Shown piece by piece: positions 12,868 to 24,310 of a stretch of DNA of 64,000 bases; position 1 is the stretch's first letter; the number at the start of each line of letters is the position of its first letter. A program made the position numbers and the translations under genes. Source of the stretch: Odobenus rosmarus divergens (Eukaryota; Chordata; Mammalia; Carnivora; Odobenidae); NCBI RefSeq assembly GCF_000321225.1, contig NW_004450381.1, positions 2,174,758 to 2,238,757 on the forward strand. Reading direction: 5' to 3'. A model generated the notes under the pieces. It was not told the origin of the DNA. It worked only from the letters and a program-made list of their open reading frames with translations, and did not search any database.

Positions 12868-13088
12868 CTAATCAGTGCACCAGTAGTATAAGGAGAGGGT
12901 GGAGACGCCAAAGATGATTCCAGGCCATGGGAGGTCTCCAGTGATGGGATCTTGGAAGATATGGAAAAAATCCGGGCGAGGAATAAAACATTCCGGCTTG
13001 GCAGTCCAATTTCCTTCATGGGTTGGGTTTGGCTTACTGTCTGGGTATTTATGCAATAGCTCCTGGTATCCTCCCACTTTCTGAAAGG
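12868..13088 (-). pseudogene. SLC5-like exon 8, last codon is a premature stop
   Basis: Exon of 221 nt, exactly the family size, with acceptor TTTTAAG and donor GTAACT. It encodes KVGGYQELLHKY, a glycosylatable loop (NWT), then FHIFQDPITGDLPWPGIIFG and LYYWCTD. The final codon is TAG, where SGLT1 has CAG for Q295. Of the sugar-site residues, Y290 and W291 are kept, T287 is serine, and neighbouring W289 is tyrosine. The exon is otherwise undamaged. A stop here would truncate the protein near 280 residues, before more than half of the transmembrane core. Confidence 0.92.
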
Positions 13089-13888
13089 CTTAAAACACCA
13101 TAAAATTGATCAGTACCTTAAACTATACAGTAATGCATGTTTGAAGACCCAAGATTACCAAGTGAGACCTAGTTTCATTGAATGTACCTAGTATAAAAAG
13201 CATAATGGACTGAAAAATAGTCAGGACTATATGTGCCTAAGAAAAGACATCACCTCTTCCAAAGAGAAATGAGTATAGTGGACAATCATGGTTGTGTGCC
13301 CACACCCCACCTCCCACTTCTGGTAGCAGAACCCCTCTTCTCAGTTGCATTCCATCCTGTGTGGCATAGGTAGGCCTCATCAAACTGTCCACCACTCCAA
13401 TCTGGCACATGCCCCAGGCCTGGCCAATGCTCTTTGTCCCATGGGCAACAACTGATGTGTCAGGAATAGATATGAGACCCAAACTGGGCTAACTGGAATC
13501 TGTCCCAGGAGTCCTCTGCTTAAGGAACCAAAAATGCCTGCTTCTGTTCTTCAGGGTTCTGAGCTAGTTTAACAGTTTGAAGCTCTCTTGTCTACCTGGT
13601 TCATTCAGAACCCTGGATCTAGCCATCACTGAAGGTAGTGTGCCCTTGGAATTTTTACTTACATGAGCCAAGAAGGTACTTATTTGCTTATACTAGTTTT
13701 GAACTAAAGTTCTATCACAAGCTCTCTTAAGAATCTTGATTAAAACAAATTAATATTCACTTTCCTACAGTGCCAACAAAATATTTCTAAAACGTCATAC
13801 TTGAAAATTTCTTCATAGTCTATGGCATTTATCTCTCAATATCCTAAGTGTTATACAAGCTTAACATTAAAGAAAAAATATATTTTTT

Positions 13889-14076
13889 AAAGATTTACTT
13901 GTTTTAGAGAGAGAGAAAGAGTGAGTTGGGGAGTCAGAAGGAGAGAGAGAATCCTTAAGCAGACTCCCTGCTGAGTGCCAGAGCCTGACACAGGGCTTGA
14001 TCCCAGGACCCTGCGATCATGACCTGAGCTGAAATCAAGAGTTGGCCGTTCAACTGACTGAGCCACCAGGTGCCCT
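13889..14076 (-). mobile_element. SINEC element, antisense
   Basis: Older copy ending GAGCCACCAGGTGCCC. Flanks share AAGAAAAA-TATTTTTT imperfectly. Confidence 0.88.
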
Positions 14077-14479
14077 AAAGAAAAATATTTTTTAAAAGTC
14101 ACAAAAACACATATAATTCCACTTACTTAATTAAAAAAAACCCTTTTATTTTAGCATGTTAAACCATGCTCCTTTGATACAGACTTGAGTTTTGAAATGT
14201 GTTCAGAATCATTTGGAATCAAAACTAGTCAATGAAAGAATACTGACTGACCATAAAATCAATAAGATACCTCATGGCACTTCTACAAGGAATTCCATGT
14301 GGATTAAAAAAAGGTAAAATACAAAAGTACAAAGTTATTAGAAAAAACAGAGTATCTTTATGAGTTAGGGAGTATATTCTTAGACAAGATACAAAAAAGA
14401 AAAGGAAGGTTGATAAATTTGATCTCAAAATTTAAAATTTATATGACTGAAATCAAGTTAAAAATTAGACTAAAAGAAG

Positions 14480-15160
14480 AAATTTGTGTCATGTATAAAG
14501 AACTCCTATACACTGACAGCCAAGGGAAACTACTCAGAAGAAATATGGTAGAGAATACAAACAGGTAATTCACGAAAGAGGAACTACAAATGGCCACTAA
14601 GTATATGAAATGATGTTCAACCTCACCAGTATCTGGGAACTTCCAATTAAAACAAGAATGATATATTTTTTCTTCTTCACCTATTTGGCAAATTTTTAAA
14701 AAGTCTTAAACATCATGAACAACCATGAAAGGCTAGGGAACACATATTCTCACATATATTGCTGAGAACAAAAGTTAATACAGCCACTTTAGAGAGGAAT
14801 TTGGGGTATGCCTCAATAAGCTGGGTTTATTCCAAGAAGGCAAGATTAAGTTAACATTCAAAACAATTCACTGTGTTAACAGAATAGGGGAGAAAAATAA
14901 TATAATCTTCTCAGTAGAAGTGGAAAAAATACTTGCTACAATTCAAAACCTGTTCATGATAAACAATTGTAGCAAACTAGGAACAGAAGAGAACTTGTTA
15001 GTCTGGCAAAGAGTATCTACAAAAAATTGACAGCAAATAATTTATTTAATAGTAAAATATCCAAAGCTTTCCCTCTAAATTGGGAATGAGACAAGGATGC
15101 CTGTTGTCTCTGCTTCTTTTCAACAGTGTGTTGAATACACAGGCCTGTGTAATAAGGCAA
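14480..15160 (+). mobile_element. Two decayed L1 ORF2 pieces, sense, in non-colinear order
   Basis: 14480-14810 matches the ORF2 C-terminal region. 14815-15160 matches the reverse-transcriptase region (GAATGAGACAAGGATGCCTG corresponds to the GTRQGCPL motif). The RT piece lies downstream of the C-terminal piece, the reverse of normal order. Confidence 0.65.
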
Positions 15161-15786
15161 GAAAAAGAAACAAAAACTAAGTTTGGAAAGCAAGGAACCA
15201 AAAAGTTAATTCTTGACCTGGATGCTGGTTACCAGAGTGTGTTCACTTTGTGATATTTCATCTAGCTACAACTTTGACTTGGGTACTTTTCAATAAAGTT
15301 TATTACAAATACAAAACCAAAAAGATGTAGTAGATCTCTATTCACAGACATAGAAATTTGCCCCAGATATAGTACCAGTGGTGGAAAATCAGGCCACAAA
15401 ATTTTGTTTTGATTCTACCTATGTATCCATTTCATAGATAAAACAATGATTGTACATATGAAGGATATCTCTGGAAGGATATGCACCAAACTAGAATACT
15501 GGTTGTCTCTGGGGAGCTGAACTGAGAAACTGAGGGCAACGAGTATTTCACCGGGTACCTTTTGTTTTGTTTACCTTTGTGTGTATTAGTTAAAAACTAA
15601 AAATTGCAATTGTATATACATGGGGTTTTATGGTGACTAGTTTGAACAACACTCATTTGGATGTATAAATTCTTACATATTTTTAAAAGAAAAACAATTA
15701 TTCTACTACTTTAAAATTGCTTACTTACCAAAAGAACTAACATGAATGCCCCAATTTTAAAAATCCCATTACATTTCTCAGAAAAT

Positions 15787-16147
15787 GTCAGTCTGTTTGG
15801 GCTGCTATAACAAAATGTGATAGATTGGGTGACTTATAAACTACGAATATTTACTTCCCACAGTTCTGGAGGCTAGGACGTCTGAGACCGAGTGCTGGCT
15901 GATGGGGTGTCTAGTGAGGATCTCCTTCTTTGCTCACAGATGACCATCTTCTTAATGTGTCCACAAATGGTGGAAAAAGTGAGGGGGTTCTCTGGGGCCT
16001 CTTTTATAAGAGTACTAATGCCATTCATGAGTGCTCTGCCCTCAAGACCTAATCAATTCCCAAAGGTCCCACCTCCCATCACAATTGAGAGTTAGGATAT
16101 CAACATATGAACTTTTGGCAGGGGGAGACAAACATTCAGTCTCTAAC
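15787..16147 (-). mobile_element. MLT1/MST-type LTR (ERVL-MaLR), antisense
   Basis: Antisense LTR text: GTTTGGGCTGCTATAACAAA, CACAGTTCTGGAGGCTAGGA and, at the far end, CAACATATGAACTTTTGGC. Solo LTR, no internal retroviral sequence seen. Confidence 0.85.
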
Positions 16148-16749
16148 AGTAAAGAATATATAATTATTTAGAGATACAATTGCTAACATCAATAGAATAT
16201 TCCACCTGCTCTTCAAGTTTAATTGGATGTCATTTTCAACTATTGGGGTGAACTTGGTAGGTTTAAAAAATGGTAATATTTAATAATAGTACACAATTAA
16301 ACACAATGGCTTAGTGTGTTTTATAGTTGAGAGTTTTGTCACTCAAATTAGTCGTTGCTTCCCAGCTTATTAAAAAATTCCTTGGCTCATGCCTGACATG
16401 TATTTTGTGTTCCAGCAATAAAGCATTGAGTACCCCTGATGGCACACTAATGCTTACTAAACTGAGGATTATGAGACTCTGATTCTATCATTTCTCATTT
16501 AATGGGGTTCAACAATATGCTCTATGGAGCCATAGTCCTTCAACTGTATTCACACACCATTTCAATAATTTTTCAATACCTGAGCCAAGACTTTTTCTTT
16601 CTAGATTTATGTAAGACCAATCTCTGACCCATGGAGCAGTGTCTAATACCAACCTCACTAAGGCCATTATTTTAGCTAGTGGAAGGAAACTTCCATTTTA
16701 AGGCAAGTGCACCTGCCATTACAGATACTGTAATATATTAGTTGACATA

Positions 16750-16960
16750 CTGGGCTTTGGTGTTTAGAGACCCAGCTATGAGTTCTGCTCTTGGTGTGTC
16801 TCATGAGCAAGTTACTTAACTGAATAACTCAGTTTCCTCACCTGTAAAATGGGGATAACAATAGCAGTTATGCATCATGGTGGCTGTGGTGATTAAATGA
16901 GGCAATATGGATAAATGGCTATCTAGTAGTACCTGATACTTGACTCATATTAGCTATCAT
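16750..16960 (+). repeat. MIR SINE
   Basis: Contains CAAGTTACTTAACTGAATAA, TCAGTTTCCTCACCTGTAAA and ATGGGGATAACAATAGCAG, the MIR core and 3' region. 16148-16749 and 16961-17568 show no recognised element. Confidence 0.85.
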
Positions 16961-17568
16961 TTTCATTCTTACTACTTAATAAGCACCTACCATGTGCCTC
17001 AGACTGCATATTATGTGCAGGATACAATGGTTTTGGTTCTTAAGAAGTTTCGGAGCTAGGAGGTATAATTTCTTATGTGACACAATCAATGAACCATCAA
17101 GATATGTATCACAAAAATATTAAGTGGTATGTGGTAGTGATGTGAGCCCACAGGACTTTTTTCTGTCCACAGAAAAAAGACATGTAGATGGAATAATCAT
17201 AGAATCACACCTTTGGGGGGGAGGTGGATCTTCTGTTGACCTTGATGGGTGGATTTAACCACATGGATGAAGAGGAGAGGGGCTTCTAACTAGAGAGGAA
17301 GAGCATGGACAGAGGCACAGAGGTGGGGGTGAGTGGGGTGGGCCACTTGACACTGTCCCAAAGCACTGGACTCTTCTGTCTTCCGAAGTGAGCAGAAGTT
17401 CCCCCCCCACTGCCCATTCCCAACTTTTTGGGTGATCTGAGACAATGCTCTTGGGTTCTGAGGGCTTCAGTCTCCTCATCTGTGAGATGAAGGTGCTGGA
17501 GTGGCCCTCGGCAACAATCAGATTCAAAGATTCCACTCATGGTGCGCAGTCTTCCAAGATTGACTTCC

Positions 17569-17649
17569 AAGATTGACTTAACAGCAGTGATCCCAGAACC
17601 ATAACAACAGCACGTAAGGTATCAGTATAAACCACAGCTGCAAAACCAC
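17569..17649 (-). pseudogene. SLC5-like exon 7, donor site broken (GG instead of GT)
   Basis: Acceptor CCTATTCAG, then 81 nt, the exact size of this exon in SLC5A1. It encodes GGFAAVVYTDTLRAVVMV and a helix remnant. At the expected end (17569) the next bases are GGAAGT where a donor would read GTAAGT, so position +2 is G. A 13-bp unit (AAGTCAATCTTGG) is present twice in tandem across the junction (17554-17579). Read through, the frame continues 11 codons to a TGA. Splicing at this junction should fail unless a weak AAGTCAAT site within the duplication is used. Confidence 0.85.
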
Positions 17650-17987
17650 CTGAATAGGTAGGAGAAAAAAGAAACAAAAGCCACATTTGAGACTCTCTGC
17701 TGAAAGTCACTTCTTTGTCCCTATTCTACCTCCTTGCTTCCTCCCAGATTGCTCCATTCACACCTTTTGTACCTTTAAGTCTGTAGGTCTTACAATACAA
17801 TGTTTAATCTTTGTAGATCCTGTTTTCTCTCTTTAATATCCTTCACGATCTTTTGTGGGATTCTTATCTTGCCCTTCTATGTCCCAATTTCCCTTTACTT
17901 CCCCTTTTTTGGATGGATGAAAAGCTGATGGTTTTCCTAAAGAAAAATTACATCTTTAATCACAAAATCTCCGTTTGGAAGCAACGG

Positions 17988-18110
17988 TTAGTAGCATCCC
18001 TGGCTTCTACCTGCTAGATGCCAGTAGAACGCCCCCAGTTGTGAAAACTAAAAATGTCTCCAGACATTACCAAATGTCCCCTGGGAAAAGACCCCCAGCT
18101 TCCACTCCCC
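17988..18110 (-). mobile_element. MER5A-type hAT MITE, antisense, partial
   Basis: GTAGCATCCCTGGCTTCTAC, CTAGATGCCAGTAG and AAAATGTCTCCAGACATTAC match the antisense of MER5A. Confidence 0.85.
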
Positions 18111-18683
18111 TGGGCATTGACAGCCACTGACAGAGTGTATTCCATTCCCCACCCTGTTTCTCCCCGCTCAGACAGTGGTGAACTACCAGGGACACTCACC
18201 AGCATCCAAGATTTGCCTTGTGGCTGGAAAAAACAATTGATGAGAGCTCCCACTCTCAAAACCTAGGCAGAGACTCTGGGACAGAACCTCCTACATAAAA
18301 GATCCCATCTGATGGCCTGACCAGGTTACCAGGATGCCTGCAGCTGCTGCCTCTCCCTCATTCCCTTTCTGTTTCTACTCCATTACCTGGCAGCCTGTAG
18401 TGTCAGGCCACGGCCCGCCCCAAACATGATCACTTCCATCCTTGCCAGTGCCCTTGGAAAGCCCCCACAGGCCTGACCTGATTTCTAGAGGTAGGACACC
18501 ACTTAGGCACCCCACCACAATTATTTTCACTGTTCCACCCCCTGGGGCCTAGCAATGTGATCTACAGACTTAGAGAGAATGCAAAAGCTGGAGACCCCCT
18601 GCCTCAATGTCTACTAGCACTCCACTATAAGAAGGAGAGCTTTTGTGTCAATATAAATATGTGTGTGGTTACAGTAACCTCAC

Positions 18684-18789
18684 CTGTGATGGTATAAATG
18701 CCAGTAATTGTCAGCCAGACTCTGGTGGCCAGGTAGACATCTAACCCCAAAACCAGTCTCATGAACATGGCACCAGTACAGATCTCCAC
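18684..18789 (-). pseudogene. SLC5-like exon 6
   Basis: Exon of 106 nt, acceptor CATTTCAG and donor GTGAGG, ending in phase 1 as in SLC5A1. It encodes a membrane segment with GAMFMRLVLGLDVYLA and ending IYTITG. Compared with SGLT1, polar or charged changes occur (VEICTGAMF for ADIFSGAIF, ATRVW for AIFLL), including an arginine in the helix. Confidence 0.92.
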
Positions 18790-19134
18790 CTGAAATGAGT
18801 ACAAAGGCAACAGGCTGCATTTTCATTTCCAGCTCATCCAACAGCAATATCATAAAGACCCTAGAAGCCATCTGCAGGAGGTGGTCTATGGTTAGCATAT
18901 CCACTCCATCACTAATGGATATGGGCTGAGGTCTACCCAAGTTCTGTTGGGCAAAAAGGCTTGTACCCCATGAGTTCAGCAAGGTCAGCACCTTTAGGGC
19001 TTGGGTTAATCCAATTAATTCAGTTCAGACAAAACTTAGCCTCTTCCTCCCTGGAGATTTGGAGCAGGGAGTGTGCCCAGAGAGAGCCGTTCCTACAGTT
19101 CTGCCATTGGGAAATAGCAAAGGGGACAGCTCAT

Positions 19135-19325
19135 CCATCAGGGGCTGGCAAGCTTTTTCTCTAAAAGACCAGATGGTAAATACTGAGGCTTTGCAGGCCA
19201 CATACTGTCCCTGTTTTTCACAAGCATTTAAAACTGTAAAAAACCATTCTTAGCTCAAGGACTGTACAGAGGAGAACACTAGGCTGATTGGCCTGCAGGA
19301 CAGATTTGTGGGTCCTTGGCTTAGC
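19135..19325 (+). mobile_element. hAT-Charlie-type MITE
   Basis: CAGGGGCTGGCAAGCTTTTT, CTAAAAGACCAGATGGTAAA and GGCTTTGCAGGCCACATACT match the widespread mammalian MITE that starts CAGGGGTTGGCAAACTTTTT. The exact subfamily name is not certain. Confidence 0.7.
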
Positions 19326-19429
19326 TGGCACTGATTTTAAAGCACGTGCACATCATTTAACTGGCTAATCTCTTACTTTGTTATTGTGGTCTCCAAACTA
19401 GGGATACAATGGGCAGAGATCCTCCCAAC

Positions 19430-20165
19430 ATTCATCTATCCATTTATTCACCAAATGTTTACTGAGCACCAACATAGTAGATACTCAACAGGGTTCAGAA
19501 GACACAAGAGTTACTAAGACTCAACTGCTGTCCTCAGGGACCTTATATTTAGTGACAGAGACTAAATAGGCAATTTCTATGCAGAATGTGGTAAGCGACA
19601 ATCATTTGGTCACTAAACAAAACAAAACAAAACAAAACCCCAAAACATGTATCTAGTACCTTAAGTGCTAATCATTTTCTCAGCACAGTGGGTAATGTAG
19701 TGAACAAGCCAGGCAAGGCCCTGGGCCTCGAGAAGCTTGCACTGAAGTGGAGGAGACAGATAATAAGCAAGGAAATGGATAAATTACTCTCACATGGTAG
19801 CAAGTATTACAAAGAAAATAAAAACCCAGTAATGGAGTAGAGATTGACTGGACACACTCATGGAAGGCCTCTCCAAGGAGGTGATATTTGAAAAATCTGG
19901 GGGAAGAACATTCCAGACACAATGTAGGGCAAGTGTTAAGGGCTTCAAAAGGGAATAACCTTGCTGGGTTTGAGAAACAATAAGGCAGGCAGTGTGGCCA
20001 GAGCCTGGTGAGAATAAGGGAGGAGACTAGGAGACAAGGCCGAGAGCAGGGACAAGAACAGGACATCCTTACAGATCATAACAAGGGGCTTAGGTTTTCT
20101 AGTAAGGGTGGTGGAAAACTCCTGGACTGTTTTAAGCAGAGGAGTGACATCACCTAATGACATGA
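19430..20165 (+). repeat. Ancient mammalian interspersed repeat, copy 1
   Basis: This stretch and 32420-33560 share an order of blocks: a TTCATT-type start, then 'ctgccctcagggacc'-like text, then TTTTAAGCAGAGGAGTGACAT. They are two copies of one old repeat. The class (L2/CR1 type suspected) could not be fixed. Confidence 0.5.
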
Positions 20166-20424
20166 CACAGGTAAGCCCAAGGTTCTCTAGAAATACAAAG
20201 GAGGGACCTCTAACCTAGGCTTGGGACAAAATAAGACGCCTCTGCCTTTATTTTTTGCAAGTATTATTAAGCTATTTTTTCTCTCCTCTTGCTTACACAG
20301 CAGAGGCCGTAAGTAACTTATGGGGCCCCAGAATGAACTGCTGAGACCAATCTAGTACTGTCCTGCCCACTGAATTTTTGTCTACTTTTGTTTCATTTCT
20401 TGGGCTGGCTTTTACACAACTCAC

Positions 20425-20529
20425 CGAGATCTTATTGAAGATATAGAGGAGTAAGTACAGAATAGTGAGGAGGCGCTGGATCTGAAAGCCACCAAACCTC
20501 TTCCTCAAATATTCTGGCATCGTCATCAC
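20425..20529 (-). pseudogene. SLC5-like exon 5
   Basis: Exon of 105 nt, acceptor CTTGTACAG and donor GTGAGT, phase 0. It encodes [14 protein letters not shown] followed by a hydrophobic helix ending YIFNKIS. The [12 protein letters not shown] block is the SGLT family signature. The helix reads [11 protein letters not shown], which in places resembles SLC5A11 (ILAVLYLFIYIF) as much as SLC5A1. Confidence 0.93.
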
Positions 20530-20999
20530 CTGTACAAGCAACAAGAGAAGTCACCACCAGGCAGAGTGCCAGAAGAGGTGGACCCACAAGGATGTGCCTT
20601 GCTCACAATATGCTGGTCATCACCGAGACACAGCTGATGGTAGGAGCAGCCCAGGAATACAAGATGCGGCAGGGTCATCCACTCTGGCTTCACACTGCAT
20701 GGCACTTGTTAGGATGGGGGGAATAAGAAAGGAGAAGCAATAGTTCTGTCTTCAAGAAGCCTGGAACCAAGCTTTCTGTGTTATCTCCTGAATGCAGAAG
20801 GAAAGCCAGCTAACTGAACAGGTCTAATGCTGACAAATCACTTTTATGAAATAATCCGCAGAGCAAAATCAAATGCCTTATCACATACTACAAATGTAAC
20901 AAGTGCTCAGGAGAGACAGAACTTGACTCAACAGCTCTTGGACCTGGTCCTCTGTGCCCCTGCTCTCGTGCACGTGCTGGCTGTCCCCAACAATCCTGT

Positions 21000-21120
21000 T
21001 CACTTTGACTTCCATTGTCTCGGGCTGTGGGCACCCCATGGCAGGGAGTGTGCCTCTTTGTTCATTAGATTCCTGGACCCGGGCACGGTGCCTGGCTCGT
21101 GGTGTGTGAATGAATAATAG
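21000..21120 (+). repeat. L2 3' end remnant
   Basis: GGCAGGGAGTGTGCCTCTTT, GGGCACGGTGCCTGGC and GTGAATGAATAAT follow the L2 3' end. The neighbouring intron 4 sequence 20530-20999 shows nothing recognised. Confidence 0.6.
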
Positions 21121-21365
21121 TTAAATGTATACTGTTCCACCGCCTGTCCTAAGTATCCTCATGTTCACCTGCTCACGTGTCTATTTTAAGTTCTACCTCA
21201 AATTCCATCTGCTTTATGAAAACTTACCTGCGGGCTTCACAGGGACCACGTGTCCTCTCCTAAACACCTAGGACTTTGATATATTCACCTTCTGTTTGGT
21301 TCTTAATCATACACTGCCAAATATGGCTCTTTCTCAGTGATGTTCTAAGCTGTTTCACACTTGTG

Positions 21366-21745
21366 GCTTGAATTCGTTTGCTAGAGCTGCCGTCCCAGAG
21401 TGTGGCCGACCGAGGGCTTAAGCAGTAGAAATGTTACTGTCTCACAGTTCTGGAGGCTGGAAGTTCAAGGTGTCAGCAGGCTTGGTTCCTTCTGGGGCCT
21501 GTGAGGGAGGGGGCCATTCCAGGCCTCTGTCCTTGGCTTGTTGATGGCCGTCATCTCCTTGTGTCTTCCTTTCCTCTTTCCTCTGTATGTCTCTGACCAA
21601 ATGTTCTCTTATAAGGTCTTACTAGATTAGGGCCCACCCTAATGATCTGATTTTAACTTAATTACTTCTTTAAAGACCTTATCCCAATATGCAGTCCCAA
21701 TCTGAGGTAATTTTCCTGGGCTTATGGCTTCACCACTGCAGATGC
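21366..21745 (-). mobile_element. MLT1-type LTR (ERVL-MaLR), antisense
   Basis: CACAGTTCTGGAGGCTGGAA, TTAGGGCCCACCCTAATGA and TTTAACTTAATTACTTCTTT give a clear antisense MLT1 LTR. Solo, noncoding. Confidence 0.9.
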
Positions 21746-21816
21746 TAGGCTGTAGGGCAAGTAAGCCTTCCACATTTTTAATGCCTCTCTACAAATATTT
21801 AAAAATTTTCAACTTG

Positions 21817-22015
21817 GGGCGCCTGGGTGGCTCAGTTGGTTAAGCAACTGCCTTCGGCTCAGGTCATGATCCTGGAGTCCCAGGATCGAGTCCCGCATCA
21901 GGCTCCCTGCTCAGCGGGGAGTCTGCTTCTCCCTCTGACCCTACCCCTTCTCGTGCACTTTCTCTCCCTCATTCTCTCTCTCTCAAATAAATAAATAAAA
22001 TCTGTAACAAAAAAA
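21817..22015 (+). mobile_element. SINEC element, sense
   Basis: Young full copy starting GGGCGCCTGGGTGGCTCAG. Flanks share an imperfect ATTTTCAACTTG duplication. Confidence 0.95.
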
Positions 22016-22030
22016 ATTTTTTTCAACTTG

Positions 22031-22640
22031 TTTTAACTTATTTTATTTAAATTAGTTAACTTTTAGTGTATCTTTAGCTTCAGATGTAAGGCTCAGTAAT
22101 TCATCAGTTACATTTAACACCCAGTCCTCATTATATCACATGCCCTCCTTAATGCCCATCACCCAATTATCCCCGTCCTTCCCCGCCTCCCCTCCAACAA
22201 CCCTCAGTTTGTTTCCTATAGTTAAGAGTCTCCCATGGTTTGTTTTCCTCTCTGATTTTGTCTTATTTTATTTTTTCCTCCCTTCCCCTACGATCCTCTG
22301 TTTTGTTCCTTAAATTCCACATATGAATGAAACCATATAATTGTCTTTCTCTGATTAACTTATTTCACTCAGCATAATACCCTCCAGTTCCATCCACGTC
22401 GATGTAAATGGTAAGATTTCATCCTTTTTGATGGCTGAGGAATATTCCTTTGTGTATATATACCACATCTTCTTTATCCATTCATCTGTTGATGGACATC
22501 TGGGCTCTTTCCATAGTTTGGCTACCGTGGACATTGCTGTTATAAACATTGGGATGTAGGTGCCCCTTCAGATCATGTTTGTATCCTTTGGGTAAATACC
22601 TGGTAGTGCAATTGCTGGGTCTTCAGATAGCTCTATTCAG
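22031..22640 (-). mobile_element. Carnivore L1, 5'-truncated 3' end, antisense
   Basis: The minus strand encodes the ORF2 C terminus (22355-22549: IKKMWYIYTKEYSSAIKKDE, then WMELEGIMLSEIS) followed by the carnivore L1 3' UTR. It inserted in older L1 sequence. Confidence 0.92.
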
Positions 22641-23640
22641 TGAAATTCTCCCATTTTAAGCGTAAAGTTTGATGAGTTTGGGAAAAAAAGTACACAGTTA
22701 TGTAATCACCACCATACTCGAAATATTAAGCATTCTTAACACCACCCCCCCAGAGCCCCCTAGGATTTGCAATCAAGGCCTCCACCCCCCCCTTGGTCCC
22801 ACCAAGGCCTCCACCCTACCCAGTATCAGCTGTCCCCACTGATTTGCTTTTTCTAGAATTTTAAATAAACAAAATTATGACTATGTACTTTTTAATGTCC
22901 TGCTTCTTTCCCTGGCCTGATGTTCTTGAGACTCAGCCACATGGTTGCAGAATGCCTTTTTAGTGCTGCTCGGTATATATACCACGTCGCGTGCTGTGTG
23001 TGACTCTCCTGCAGCAATCTAGATTATTTCTAGATTTGGCTAGTAGGAACATAACTGCTATGAAGCTTCACGTACAGATTTGTGTGTGGACATGTGTTTT
23101 CATTTCTCTGGGGTACATAAAGCTCTAGATCTTGGGAAATACTGGCTGGGTGATCAGGTTTAATTTGTGAGGAAACTGCCAAACTGTCCTCCCAGACGTG
23201 GCTGTGCCATTCTGCATTTCCTCGAGAAATGTATGAGTCCCAGCTGCCCCACACCCTTTCCAGCTCTTGTTAGTGTCAGTCTTTCTCCTCTTAGGCATTC
23301 TGGTACAGCGGTCTCTTATCCTACGTAGCGTTTTCCTAATGATCACTTGTAGTGAGCATCTTTTCATGTGATTATTTGCCATTTGTCTATTTTCTTTGGT
23401 GAAACAGCTATTCAAAAATTTTTTTAATGAGTTTTAAGTTTTTTTTTTTACAGACAAAATACATATTGTGGATATGTCTTTTATTGTAAATATGTTTTAA
23501 AAATATTTCCCCCCAATCTCTAGCTTGACTTTTCATTTTCTTAAAAATATCTTTCAAAGAGTCAAAGTTTAAAATTTTATTTTGAAGTCCTACACATCAA
23601 TTTCTTCCTCTGTGTGTGGTTTATGCTTTTTGTTTCCTAG
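22641..23640 (-). mobile_element. Older L1 fragment, antisense
   Basis: The minus strand has decayed ORF2 text (HMKRCSLQVIIRK at 23125-23415). It contains C-rich runs at 22742 and 22784. Confidence 0.7.
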
Positions 23641-23699
23641 TTGAGAAATCTTTCCTTACTTAGTCACTCTCTTTTTTTTTTTGGCACTAAGTTTTTAAA

Positions 23700-24310
23700 A
23701 ATTAAGGTGAAATTGACATATAAATATTAGTTTTAGGTGTACAGATAATGATTTGCTATTTATATACATTTCATCTACATTTAAAAAATTTTTTGTTATG
23801 TTAATCACCATACATTACATCATTAGTTTTTGATGTAGTGTTCCATGATTCATTGTTTGTGCATAACACCCAGTGCTCCACGCAGAATGTGCCCTCTTTA
23901 ATACCCATCACCAGGCTAACCCATCCCCCCACCCCCCTCCCCTCTAGAACCCTCAGTTTGTTTTTCAGAGTCCATCATCTCTCATGGTTCGTCTCCCCCT
24001 CTGATTTACCCCCCTTCATTCTTCCCCTCCTGCTATCTTCTTTTTTTTTTTTCTTAACATATATTGCATTATTTGTTTCAGAGGTACAGATCTTGCATAA
24101 TTCACAGCGCTCACCATAGCACATACCCTCCCCAGTGTCTATCACCCAGCCACCCCATCCCTCCCACCCCACCCCCACTCCAGCAACCCTCAGTTTGTTT
24201 CCTGAGATTAAGAATTCCTCATATCAGTGAGGTCATATGATACATGTCTTTCTCTGATTGACTTATTTCACTCAGCATAACACCCTCCAGTTCCATCTTC
24301 ATCTACATTT
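23700..24310 (-). mobile_element. L1 3' UTR fragments, antisense (two copies in series)
   Basis: Two successive blocks (about 23780-24040 and 24050-24300) each carry CATCACC and CCCTCAGTTTGTTT, the carnivore L1 3' UTR signature. They are therefore separate insertions or a duplication. Confidence 0.8.

Noticed and set aside
13081..13088. Alternative exon 8 acceptor at CTTTCAG
   Set aside because: It would remove 8 nt and break the frame. Starting after TTTTAAG gives the exact 221-nt family size and the AFQKVGGY match.
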